The position numbers and the translations under genes are program-made. Source: an uncultured Flavobacteriales bacterium (GTDB lineage: Bacteria; Bacteroidota; Bacteroidia; Flavobacteriales; UBA1820). From it: DNA of 64,000 bases. Where the stretch lies: NCBI GenBank assembly GCA_938023515.1, contig CALJDR010000022.1, positions 40,348-104,347 on the forward strand, given 5' to 3'. The notes under the pieces were generated by a model. That model worked only from the letters and a program-made list of their open reading frames with translations. It was not told where the DNA came from and searched no databases. The stretch's first letter is position 1; each line of letters starts with the position of its first letter. Shown one piece after another: positions 9,084-17,644 of this stretch.

Positions 9084-10472
9084 TTATGTTAAATATATTT
9101 TCTTGTTTGCCTCATCCACCCGCATCAGGTCCGGGTAGTTGTCTTTCAGCACGCCGATCAGCTCGGGAGCCAGGCGTACGGCCCGTTCGAACATCTCCAT
9201 ACAATGCTCTTTATCTCCCATAGCGCAGTACAGGGCGCAAAGATGGTAAAACACCTCGTGTGCCTCCGGGAAAAGCGTCCGGGTGGATTTCAGGATGTCC
9301 AGCGATTGCTTGGGCATACCGCGCTGGTAGAAAAAGTAAGCCAGGTCCAGATAGTCCTCCGCATTGCTTTCCGGATGGTCTATCACTTGGTTGAGGTGGG
9401 TCAGGGCATCCTCGAAGAGCTCCAGTGCCTCTTCGATTTCCCAGCACAGGCGCAGACAGTCGATGTCGTAGCTGTCGGCCGCCATTCCCTGCCGGATATA
9501 ATCCAATGCCTGTTTTTTGAATCCGGCGTCGAAATGTACGGCCGCCAGCCCGTACCATCCGCGGGAAAGCTGCGGGTCGTAATGTACGGCTTTGAGGAAA
9601 AATTCGCAGGCGTTGTCGAAGTCCTCCAGTGTCTGGTAGTTCTCCGCGATGCGCATATAAGGATAAGGGTCTTCCGTATGTTTGGCCAGAAGGAGTTCTT
9701 TGAGCGTTTCGATGACCTTTGCCGGTTCTTCGCGTTGCTCGTACAGGTCGGCCAGGTCGTAATAAGCCAGCGTACGTTCGGGGTCTATCGATATAGCGTA
9801 CCCGAAGGCCCGGATAGCCGGATCCCATTTTTCATCCCGGCAATAGAAGACTCCCAGTTGGTGCCAGGCATCCGCATTGTAGGGGTCGGCGTCGATCAGC
9901 CGGTTGAAGAACCGTACGGCCTGTTCATGGTTCTGGCTGTAAGCGTAGATATCCGCCAGACGCGCGATGGCTTCGGTATCCGCAGGGTTGGACAGTACCG
10001 CCTTCTGGAAATATTTGGCTGCCAGCCCGAGGTTGCCGACGGCGGCGTATTCCTCGCCCAGCAACACATTGATCTGGAAATAATCGTCATAGTCCGGGTA
10101 TGCGGCCAGGAAACATTCGATTGCATCTTTCGGATTCTTGATGGCAGAAAAGTACATCCCTTTGGCTACCAGGTATTCAGGATTGCTGCCGGACAGAACT
10201 TCAAGCCTGTCCAACAATTCACCGGCCCGCTCGGTATTTCCATCGTAAATGAAGGCTTCAGCGCATATCAGGCTCAGTTCCGGGGAAGAGGTGTAGGTGT
10301 CCATCGCCATGGCAGCGGCGATACCAGCCTTTTCATACTGCATATTCTGCAGATAATAATCGATGATATCTTCCCAGGAGGAAGAATCGAAAAAATCGGC
10401 CGAACCGTCTTTCAGCATGGTCTCGAAACGGGAGATGAGCTCCGTTTTATCTTCTCTTGGGTTCAGGAACAT
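9084..10472 (-). CDS. Tetratricopeptide-repeat protein (about 460 residues)
   Basis: The protein has no signal peptide and is built almost wholly of 34-residue TPR helices. Clear repeats are seen at AKYFQKAVLSNPADTEAIA, AVRFFNRLIDADPYNADAWH, AIRAFGYAISIDPERTLAYY, ACEFFLKAVHYDPQLSRGWY and CMEMFERAVRLAPELIG. TPR solenoids are protein-docking scaffolds, so a cytoplasmic adaptor role is likely, but the partner is unknown. It lies 119 bases downstream of gldE and 13 bases upstream of the hexosaminidase on the same strand. The acidic N-terminus (residues 1-35) and the length recur, as far as I recall, in Bacteroidales TPR proteins of unknown role. Confidence 0.85.
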   Translation of the reverse strand: MFLNPREDKTELISRFETMLKDGSADFFDSSSWEDIIDYYLQNMQYEKAGIAAAMAMDTYTSSPELSLICAEAFIYDGNTERAGELLDRLEVLSGSNPEYLVAKGMYFSAIKNPKDAIECFLAAYPDYDDYFQINVLLGEEYAAVGNLGLAAKYFQKAVLSNPADTEAIARLADIYAYSQNHEQAVRFFNRLIDADPYNADAWHQLGVFYCRDEKWDPAIRAFGYAISIDPERTLAYYDLADLYEQREEPAKVIETLKELLLAKHTEDPYPYMRIAENYQTLEDFDNACEFFLKAVHYDPQLSRGWYGLAAVHFDAGFKKQALDYIRQGMAADSYDIDCLRLCWEIEEALELFEDALTHLNQVIDHPESNAEDYLDLAYFFYQRGMPKQSLDILKSTRTLFPEAHEVFYHLCALYCAMGDKEHCMEMFERAVRLAPELIGVLKDNYPDLMRVDEANKKIYLT

Positions 10473-10591
10473 AATCTGTCTGTGCTCGTTGTCGAGCGTA
10501 AAGTTACTAAAAAGGACACGCCGGAAAACAAGCCCGCCGTATTATTTATCAACAATGGTATGATGTGTGAAAATTAGATTGTCAGCGGGGC

Positions 10592-11935
10592 TTAGTCGTC
10601 CGAATCCGTTTTTCGCTCACCCACGATCGTCAGGGCTATTTGCCGGATGCGTTTGCGGTCGATGGCGACCACAGTGAATAAGTAATCGCCGAAGGGTATT
10701 TCTTCGCCTTTTTTGGGGAAGGAACCGCTCATTTCCAGCAGGAAACCCGCCAAGGTGTCGGCCTCCCCCTTGTTTTCTTCGAACAATTCTTCGTCCGAGT
10801 CCTCGAAATCCATAGCCCGGTAAAAGTCTTTGAGCGCTATATTGCCTTCGAACAGGAAATGCGTATCGTCCTTGCGGGTATAAGCCGTTTCCTCTTCGTC
10901 GAATTCATCCGAGATGCTGCCTACGATCTCTTCGAGGATGTCGTCCAGAGAGATGATGCCCGAGGTGCCTCCATATTCGTCCACTACGATGGCCATATGG
11001 ATCTTTTTTTCCTGGAAGTCTACCAGGATGTCGTCGATCTTCCTGTTTTCGGGGACGAAAAAAGGTTCCCGGAGCAGGGCCTGCCAGGCAAAATCGTTTT
11101 TGTCCAGATGGGCGAGCAAGTCCTTGATATACAACACCCCTATGATATGATCCGGGTCTTCGTGATAGACCGGGATGCGGGAATAGCCTTGTTTGACGAT
11201 CTGGCGTTTCAGCCGGTCGAATGGGCAGTCGTCCGGTACGGAGAATAGGTCGGTACGCGGGGTCATGACCTGTTTGGCCTCGGTTTTGCCGAACGATACG
11301 ATACCTTCGAGGATGCGTTTTTCATCCTCTTCGCTCAGTTCGTCGTTGCTCATTTCCAGAGCCTGGGACAGGTTGTCCACCGAGAGGGTGGATTTAGCTT
11401 TGTGGGCGAGCAGTTTTTCCAGTCCGCGGTTCAGCAGGATGAAGGGCGCGCTGAATATTCGTGTCAGACTTACGGTGACTGTCATCGGGGCCGCTGCGAA
11501 ACGACTGAAGGATTTGTAATTGCCCGTAGCATAGACTTTGGGCAGCACTTCGCCGAAAAGCAATAGCAAAAATGTGGTGAGCGCTACCGATACGACTACC
11601 CGCAGGATGCCGTTCTCTATCACCACATAGTGGCGCAGCAGGTATTCGAATATCAGGACGATGCCTATGTTGACGAAATTATTGACGATCAGAATGGTGG
11701 CCAGCAGGCGTTCGGGTTTGGCCAGCAGGCGGGCCGCCCCTTCTTCGGACGAACTTTTGGAGTTGCGGAACCCTTCGATGTCCGATTTGGACAAGGAAAA
11801 GAACGCCGTTTCCGACCCGGACATCAGGGCGGAGATCATGAACAACAAAATAAGGATAAGGATATAAGCAATGGCGTGAAAATCGAAGTTTTCAGCGAAA
11901 AGGAGCAGCGGACTGCAATACGGGTCAGGATCCAA
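10592..11935 (-). CDS. gldE: GldE-like CNNM/CorC-family membrane protein with CBS and CorC_HlyC domains
   Basis: The 447-residue product has the family order. An N-terminal DUF21/CNNM transmembrane domain (about 20-200, with SGSETAFFSLS) is followed by a CBS pair (about 205-330, with VMTPRTDLFSV and the linker IVVDEYGGTSGIISLDDILEEIVGSI, abbreviated here to its core DEYGGTSGI), and a C-terminal CorC_HlyC domain (about 345-440). CNNM/CorC proteins are linked to Mg2+ or Co2+ transport. In Bacteroidota the GldE subfamily affects gliding and the type 9 secretion lipoprotein GldD. No gldD, ssb or mutY neighbour is seen, so the gliding link rests on similarity alone. A TACCTTTG box on the minus strand (11995-12002) is a plausible promoter, shared back-to-back with ileS. 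Confidence 0.82.
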   Translation of the reverse strand: MDPDPYCSPLLLFAENFDFHAIAYILILILLFMISALMSGSETAFFSLSKSDIEGFRNSKSSSEEGAARLLAKPERLLATILIVNNFVNIGIVLIFEYLLRHYVVIENGILRVVVSVALTTFLLLLFGEVLPKVYATGNYKSFSRFAAAPMTVTVSLTRIFSAPFILLNRGLEKLLAHKAKSTLSVDNLSQALEMSNDELSEEDEKRILEGIVSFGKTEAKQVMTPRTDLFSVPDDCPFDRLKRQIVKQGYSRIPVYHEDPDHIIGVLYIKDLLAHLDKNDFAWQALLREPFFVPENRKIDDILVDFQEKKIHMAIVVDEYGGTSGIISLDDILEEIVGSISDEFDEEETAYTRKDDTHFLFEGNIALKDFYRAMDFEDSDEELFEENKGEADTLAGFLLEMSGSFPKKGEEIPFGDYLFTVVAIDRKRIRQIALTIVGERKTDSDD

Positions 11936-11994
11936 ATCTGTACGGTTTAGTTAATAAGGGAAACCTCGGTTCGGACGGGTTTCGGACTTTCCGA

Positions 11995-12002
11995 CAAAGG
12001 TA
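11995..12002 (-). promoter_or_regulatory. Minus-strand -7 box for gldE (TACCTTTG)
   Basis: The reverse strand reads TACCTTTG, a match to the Bacteroidota -7 consensus TAnnTTTG, 60 bases before the gldE start. It lies in the divergent gap with ileS, for which a weaker box, TAATTTCG, is at 12108-12115 on the plus strand. Confidence 0.55.
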
Positions 12003-12154
12003 AGAAAAGTAAGATGCCTGCGCAAATATTTTGGGGATAGATGGTTAAATAATCGCGGCGATAGAAAAAACGGCTCTTTTTTAAGGGAAAAAACGCGAAA
12101 AAATCCTTAATTTCGCCCATTCTTAAGCGGGCCTTATATAGGCAGGATAAAGTT

Positions 12155-15100
12155 ATGGAAAACAAAAAGTTCAAAGAGTACAAAGGATTGGACCTGGTGG
12201 CCGTAGCCGGCGAGGAACTGGGATATTGGGACCGGAACGAGATATTCGAAAAATCCGTTTCGCAGCGCGACGGTGCGCCCTCTTTCGTGTTTTTCGAAGG
12301 GCCGCCTTCGGCCAACGGGATGCCGGGCATCCACCATGTGATGGCCCGTACGATCAAAGATATTTTCTGCCGCTACAAGACCCTCAGGGGTTATCAGGTG
12401 CACCGCAAGGCCGGATGGGATACCCACGGGCTGCCGGTGGAACTGGGGGTGGAAAAAGAACTCGGTATTACCAAAGAAGATATCGGCAAGAAGATCTCCG
12501 TAGAGGAGTACAACGACTATTGCCGCAAGGTAGTGATGCGCTATACAGACAAATGGAACGAACTCACCCGCCGCATCGGTTACTGGGTGGATATGGAACA
12601 TCCGTACATCACGTACAAATCGAAATACATGGAGACCGTATGGTGGCTCCTTTCGCAGATATATGACAAAGGCCTGCTGTACAAGGGCTATACGATCCAG
12701 CCGTATTCCCCCAAGGCGGGGACGGGGCTTTCCAGCCACGAGCTGAACCAGCCCGGCTGTTACCGCGACGTGTCCGATACGACCATCACTTCGCAGTTCA
12801 AGGCGGTGAAGGATACGCTGCCTGAGGCTTTCCGCAAAGAGGGGGATGTCTATTTCCTGGCGTGGACTACCACCCCATGGACGCTCCCGTCCAACACGGC
12901 GCTGGCCGTGGGAGACAAGATAGACTACGTCATTGTCCGCACGTTCAACCAGTACACCTTTGCCCCGCAGCACGTGATCCTGGCTAAGGAACTCGTCCCG
13001 GTGGTTTTCGCCGGAAAATTCTTCGAAGCGGCGGACGATGCTGATTTTGAAAACTATAAGCCCGAAGATAAAAAGATCCCTTACCGGATAGAAGGGGAAC
13101 TGAAAGGAAAAGACCTCGTAGGGTCCCGGTACGAGCAACTGATGCCGCTGGTACAGCCATACGAGCACGCAGAACAGGCTTTCCGGGTGATATCCGGGGA
13201 TTATGTGACCATTTCGGACGGTACGGGTATCGTGCATATCGCCCCGACTTTCGGTGCGGACGACGCCCGGGTAGCCAAAGAGGCTGGTATCCCGCCGATG
13301 CTGGTGCTGGACAAGGCGGGTAATCCCGTTCCGCTGGTCGATCTCCAGGGCCGCTTTATCGAAGGTTTGGGAAAATACGCCGGTATGTATGTGAAAAACG
13401 CGTACTACGAGGACGGTCAGGAACCCGAGAAAAGCCTCGACGTGCAGATCACGATCCAGCTCAAGGAGGAGAACAAAGCCTTCTCTGCGGCTAAACATAC
13501 CCACTCATACCCGCATTGCTGGCGTACGGACAAACCGGTGCTGTACTACCCGCTCGATTCGTGGTTCATCAAGATCCCCGAAGTGCGTGAACGGATGAGC
13601 GAACTGAACGAAACGATCAAATGGAAACCGGCTTCCACCGGCACGGGCCGTTTCGGCAACTGGCTGGCTTCGGCCAACGACTGGAACCTCTCTCGTTCGC
13701 GTTACTGGGGCATACCGCTGCCCATCTGGCGCACGGAAGATAAGCGGGAGGAAAAGATTATCGGCTCCGCGGCACAACTGAAAGAAGAGATCGCCAAATC
13801 GATCAAAGCGGGCCTGATGACCGAAGACCCGTTCCCGGACTTTGTGCCCGGTGATATGAGTGAGACGAACTATGAGAACATCGATTTCCACAAGCACCTG
13901 GTGGATAAGATCGTCCTGGTGTCCGACAGCGGGAAACCGATGCGGCGCGAGGCCGACCTGATCGACGTGTGGTTCGATTCGGGCTCGATGCCCTTTGCCC
14001 AGTGGCACTATCCGTTCGAGAACGCCGAACTGATCGATTCCGGAGAGAGTTTCCCGGCCGATTTCATCGCCGAAGGCGTCGACCAGACCCGCGGGTGGTT
14101 CTATACCCTGCATGCCATCGCCACGATGGTCAAAGATTCGGTGGCTTACAAAAATGTGATGTCCAACGGGTTGGTACTCGACAAGAACGGACAGAAGATG
14201 TCCAAACGCCTGGGCAATGCCGTCGATCCGTTCGAGACGATCGACAAATACGGTTCCGATGCCGTGCGGTGGTACATGATCTCCAACGCACAGCCGTGGG
14301 ACAACCTGAAGTTCGATCTGGAGGGTATCGAAGAAGTGCGCCGCAAGTTCTTCGGAACGCTGTACAATACGTATTCGTTCTTCGCGCTATACGCCAATCT
14401 GGACGGTTTCGCGTATGCCGAAGCGGATATCGACTATAAAGACCGCCCGGAAATAGACCGGTGGATCCTTTCCGAACTCAATACGCTGGTGAAAGAGGTA
14501 GAGGCGGCTTTAGATGATTACGAACCGACCAAAGCGGCCCGTCTGATCCAGTATTTCGTGGGCGAGAACCTGTCCAACTGGTTCGTACGCCTTTCGCGTC
14601 GCCGCTACTGGAAGTCGGGCGACGACCGGGACAAACTGTCGGCCTACCAGACACTTTATACCTGCCTGGAAACGGTGTCGGTGCTCATGAGCCCGATCGC
14701 GCCGTTCTTTGCCGACCGCCTGTTCCGCGACCTGAACGCCGTAACCGGCCGGGATAAGAGTCTGTCGGTGCATTTGGCCGATTTCCCGGCGTACGATGCT
14801 TCACGGGTGGACAAGGAACTGGAACGCCGGATGGAACTGGCCCAGAAGATTTGTTCGATGGGACTTTCGCTGCGCAAACGGTGCAAGATACGGGTGCGTC
14901 AGCCGCTGGCCAAGATTATGATCCCCTGCCTGTCCGACGATTTCAGCCGGCAGATACGGGCCGTGGAGGGACTTATCCTTTCCGAGCTGAACATCAAGCA
15001 GATCGATTTGCTGTCCGATTCTTCAATGTTCGTCAAACAGATAAAGCCGGACTTTAAGAAGATGGGGCCGAAATACGGCAAGGATATGAAGGCAGTGGCC

Positions 15101-15553
15101 GCCCGTATCCAGGCGATGACCCAAGAGGAGATCGCGACGCTCGAATCGGCCGGAATCCTGAAAGTGGACGTGGACGGACGGCAGTTCGAGGTAGCGACTG
15201 ACCAGGTGGAAATAACCACGCAGGACGTGGAAGGCAGCGTGGTGGCTTCCGAGGACGGTATCACGGTGGCGTTGGATATCACGATCGACGAAAAGCTCCG
15301 CAATGAGGGCATCGCCCGGGAAGTGGTGAACCGTATCCAGAATATGCGCAAGGAACAGGGCCTGAACGTAGGCGACCGCATCGGTATATTAATTAACGCT
15401 GCGAACAGCGTAAAATTAGCGATTGAGCAGAATATTGATTATATTTGCTTGGAAACGCTGTCGGACAGCCTGGCCTTTACCGATTCTGCGGAAGGCGAAA
15501 CGGTGGAGTTCGACGATGTAAAACTGAGTATTAACATTCTAAAGCACGTGTAG
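12155..15553 (+). CDS. ileS: Isoleucyl-tRNA synthetase
   Basis: The 1132-residue enzyme joins isoleucine to its tRNA in the cytoplasm. The class I HIGH signature appears as GIHH around residues 58-61 (PPSANGMPGIHHVMA) and the second as KMSKR at 681-685. The editing domain is present (TTTPWTLPSNTAL, THSYPHCWR), as is the anticodon-binding part after about 770. The HIGH-region form and the length above 1000 residues place it with the eukaryote-like IleRS type common in Bacteroidota, not the E. coli type. The start is just past a weak TAATTTCG box. It is followed after three bases by a DksA-like gene, so the two are co-transcribed. No T-box is visible in the short leader. Confidence 0.97.
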   Translation: MENKKFKEYKGLDLVAVAGEELGYWDRNEIFEKSVSQRDGAPSFVFFEGPPSANGMPGIHHVMARTIKDIFCRYKTLRGYQVHRKAGWDTHGLPVELGVEKELGITKEDIGKKISVEEYNDYCRKVVMRYTDKWNELTRRIGYWVDMEHPYITYKSKYMETVWWLLSQIYDKGLLYKGYTIQPYSPKAGTGLSSHELNQPGCYRDVSDTTITSQFKAVKDTLPEAFRKEGDVYFLAWTTTPWTLPSNTALAVGDKIDYVIVRTFNQYTFAPQHVILAKELVPVVFAGKFFEAADDADFENYKPEDKKIPYRIEGELKGKDLVGSRYEQLMPLVQPYEHAEQAFRVISGDYVTISDGTGIVHIAPTFGADDARVAKEAGIPPMLVLDKAGNPVPLVDLQGRFIEGLGKYAGMYVKNAYYEDGQEPEKSLDVQITIQLKEENKAFSAAKHTHSYPHCWRTDKPVLYYPLDSWFIKIPEVRERMSELNETIKWKPASTGTGRFGNWLASANDWNLSRSRYWGIPLPIWRTEDKREEKIIGSAAQLKEEIAKSIKAGLMTEDPFPDFVPGDMSETNYENIDFHKHLVDKIVLVSDSGKPMRREADLIDVWFDSGSMPFAQWHYPFENAELIDSGESFPADFIAEGVDQTRGWFYTLHAIATMVKDSVAYKNVMSNGLVLDKNGQKMSKRLGNAVDPFETIDKYGSDAVRWYMISNAQPWDNLKFDLEGIEEVRRKFFGTLYNTYSFFALYANLDGFAYAEADIDYKDRPEIDRWILSELNTLVKEVEAALDDYEPTKAARLIQYFVGENLSNWFVRLSRRRYWKSGDDRDKLSAYQTLYTCLETVSVLMSPIAPFFADRLFRDLNAVTGRDKSLSVHLADFPAYDASRVDKELERRMELAQKICSMGLSLRKRCKIRVRQPLAKIMIPCLSDDFSRQIRAVEGLILSELNIKQIDLLSDSSMFVKQIKPDFKKMGPKYGKDMKAVAARIQAMTQEEIATLESAGILKVDVDGRQFEVATDQVEITTQDVEGSVVASEDGITVALDITIDEKLRNEGIAREVVNRIQNMRKEQGLNVGDRIGILINAANSVKLAIEQNIDYICLETLSDSLAFTDSAEGETVEFDDVKLSINILKHV

Positions 15554-15556
15554 GCT

Positions 15557-15943
15557 ATGGAGACAAGTGAGAAAAAGGATCGTTATTCGGATGCCGAACT
15601 GGAAGAGTTCAAGGCTCTGATACTCGAGAAGATAGCTAAGGCCGAAAGAGACTTGGAGATCATACGGGGCACTTATCTGAACCATGCCGGCAACGGTACG
15701 GAGGATACTTCGCCCACATTCAAGCCTTTCGAAGAAGGGTCGGAAACGATGTCCAAAGAAGCAAATGCACAACTTGCTGCCCGCCAGGAAAAATTTATCC
15801 GCGATTTGCGGAACGCCTTGGTGCGGATCGAGAACAAGACATATGGAATATGCCGGGTGACCGGCAAACTCATATCCAGGGAGCGGCTGTTGGCCGTGCC
15901 CCATGCTACCCTGTCGATCGAGGCAAAAAAACAACGTTTGTAA
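15557..15943 (+). CDS. TraR/DksA-family protein with a degenerate zinc finger
   Basis: This 128-residue protein has an N-terminal acidic helical hairpin (about 1-75) and a C-terminal DksA-type finger region (about 90-128, YGICRVTGKLISRERLLAVP then HATLSIEAK). DksA proteins enter the RNA polymerase secondary channel and alter initiation, often with ppGpp. Of the four usual zinc-binding cysteines only one, in GIC, remains; the other positions read Thr, His and Ser. The fold may therefore be metal-free, as I recall for many Bacteroidota members. It lies three bases after ileS and before a strong terminator, so it is the end of that operon. RNA polymerase binding is inferred from family only. Confidence 0.88.
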   Translation: METSEKKDRYSDAELEEFKALILEKIAKAERDLEIIRGTYLNHAGNGTEDTSPTFKPFEEGSETMSKEANAQLAARQEKFIRDLRNALVRIENKTYGICRVTGKLISRERLLAVPHATLSIEAKKQRL

Positions 15944-15972
15944 GATTTCAGGCGTGGATAACAACTCGAAGA

Positions 15973-16004
15973 AAAGCTTCTGTCATTGGGCAGAAGCTTT
16001 TTTG
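15973..16004 (+). terminator. Terminator of the ileS operon
   Basis: AAAGCTTCTG pairs with CAGAAGCTTT across an eight-base loop, followed by a run of T. It begins 30 bases after the DksA-like stop. Confidence 0.85.
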
Positions 16005-16033
16005 TGAAAATTTCCTGTACGGAAGCCCTTTCG

Positions 16034-16065
16034 TTTGCGGGGGATGCAAATTGTTTCTATTTTTG
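16034..16065 (+). promoter_or_regulatory. Consensus Bacteroidota promoter for the M64 peptidase gene
   Basis: TTTG at 16034-16037 and TATTTTTG at 16058-16065 are separated by 20 bases, matching the TTTG-N19-21-TAnnTTTG pattern. The start codon follows 22 bases later, giving a very short leader. Confidence 0.7.
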
Positions 16066-16087
16066 TGATTCAGCAACAAGATAAGTT

Positions 16088-17545
16088 ATGAAAAAAAGAT
16101 TAGGTGTTTTATTGGCAATGCTCCCGTTGCTTGTGTTCTTTTCGTGTTCCAAAGGCGGAGGAAAAGACCAGCATTTCGGCATTACGTCTTCTACTACGAT
16201 TTCCCTTACGGCGGATGATACGTACGCGGAGATAGATATAAAGTCTAATGTCGACTGGGCAATCACGGGCGGAGTGGCTTGGTGTATGCCGGATGTGATC
16301 CGGGGCAACGGCGACCGCAAAGTAAAATTGAAGATACAGCCTAAAACGACTTCCGGATCCCGTGAGGTTACATTGACTGTGGGTTCTTTCCTGGGTACCG
16401 TGGATATTTATGTGGAACAGTCCGGCCCGGAGATGGGATATGCCGAAGGTGCTTACAAAGCGGCCGAAACAAACCGGCAGACCGATCCGGTGAATATCGT
16501 TATCATGGGAGATGGATTTACTGCGGCAGATATGGCGCGGGGAGGCGCTTACGACCAGGCGATGGACCGTGCCCGCGAGGCGTTTTTCGATATAGAACCG
16601 TTCAAATCATACCGCAATTATTTCAACGTGTATTATGTATATGCGGAAAGTGCCGAGCGGGGGGCTACCTACGGTTGGGGATATGACGGTTCGACCAAGG
16701 CTACTTTTTCTTTTACAGAGCGGAATACGGCATTCAAAGCTACGTTCTCGACGTCGGCCAATTCTACGGCTACTTCCTGCAATTACCAGAAAGTGTTCAA
16801 TTATGCCCGTAAAATACCGGCCATTAAAGAAGGTGCCGATATCGTGCTGAAGCCCGACGGCAATATCCAGAGCGGTGCTATTGCGGATGTCAATAATGTG
16901 ATAAACAAAACGCTGGTCATTTTGGTGATCAACGATACCCGTTATGCAGGTACGTGTGTGATGTATCCTACGGGGGCGGCTATCGGCATGTGTCCGATGT
17001 CTACCGCTGCGGGCAATATGAGTTTTGAGGCAACCTTGCGCCATGAAGCGGGCGGACATGGATTCGGGAAATTTACCGACGAGTATATTTATTCTGAAAC
17101 AGCTATCCCCCAAACGTCTACTGACGGAGGATATAGTCTCAATACTTTGCAGCAGTGGCAGGGGCTGGGATATTATATGAATATGTCGGCCGTCAAAACG
17201 AAAACCGGCGCACCTGCGGTATGGCAGCCTTTCCTGGACAATGCAGCTATTTATCCGGAGGTCGGCTTCTTTGAAGGAGGTTGTACCTATGCACTGGGTA
17301 TATGGCGTGCGGAAAGCAACAGCATCATGAACGATAACGTTCCTTATTTCAACGGACCGCAGCGGTATTTTATCTATAACCGGATAAAAACGATAGCTGG
17401 GGAAGCGCCCACTTGGGCCGATTTCCGTACGCGCGATGTACAGGCTACACCTTCCCAGCTGAACGCTTTCGCAGCGATGGCCAAGGCAAGCGAATCCCAA
17501 TTCATCCCATTGGGCCGGCCTATTATGATGGATATGCCGTTATAA
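16088..17545 (+). CDS. BACON-domain lipoprotein with an M64 (IgA peptidase-like) metallopeptidase domain
   Basis: The 485-residue product has a lipoprotein signal ending VFFSCSK, with Cys20 as the likely acylation site. Residues about 35-113 form a BACON domain, an Ig-like glycan- or mucin-associated module of Bacteroidota secreted enzymes, with the usual NVDWAI and GTVDIYVEQSG ends. Residues about 120-470 match peptidase family M64, with VNIVIMGDGFTAADM and the zinc site around 319-333 (HEAGGHGFGKFTDEY). The spacing between the two zinc histidines is HExxxH, one residue longer than classical HExxH. M64 includes a clostridial IgA protease, but the substrate here cannot be inferred from that. 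It has its own promoter and is followed by a hairpin before sppA. Confidence 0.88.
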   Translation: MKKRLGVLLAMLPLLVFFSCSKGGGKDQHFGITSSTTISLTADDTYAEIDIKSNVDWAITGGVAWCMPDVIRGNGDRKVKLKIQPKTTSGSREVTLTVGSFLGTVDIYVEQSGPEMGYAEGAYKAAETNRQTDPVNIVIMGDGFTAADMARGGAYDQAMDRAREAFFDIEPFKSYRNYFNVYYVYAESAERGATYGWGYDGSTKATFSFTERNTAFKATFSTSANSTATSCNYQKVFNYARKIPAIKEGADIVLKPDGNIQSGAIADVNNVINKTLVILVINDTRYAGTCVMYPTGAAIGMCPMSTAAGNMSFEATLRHEAGGHGFGKFTDEYIYSETAIPQTSTDGGYSLNTLQQWQGLGYYMNMSAVKTKTGAPAVWQPFLDNAAIYPEVGFFEGGCTYALGIWRAESNSIMNDNVPYFNGPQRYFIYNRIKTIAGEAPTWADFRTRDVQATPSQLNAFAAMAKASESQFIPLGRPIMMDMPL

Positions 17546-17566
17546 CACTTTTGTTCCTAACGACGC

Positions 17567-17611
17567 AGGAGACTCTTTTGCAGCGGATATTCCCCGCAAA
17601 AGAGTCTTCCT
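17567..17611 (+). terminator. Hairpin between the M64 peptidase gene and sppA
   Basis: A 15-base arm (ending CTCTTTTGC) and its complement (starting GCAAAAGAG) enclose a 14-base loop. No clean T run follows, so this may be a weak terminator, an mRNA-stabilising hairpin or an attenuator between the two genes. Confidence 0.5.
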
Positions 17612-17644
17612 CGTATTCATAAATAACACTAAAAACGATAAGAT

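Noticed and set aside
12134..13504. A 456-codon open frame on the minus strand
   Set aside because: It is antisense to ileS, whose motifs are all intact.
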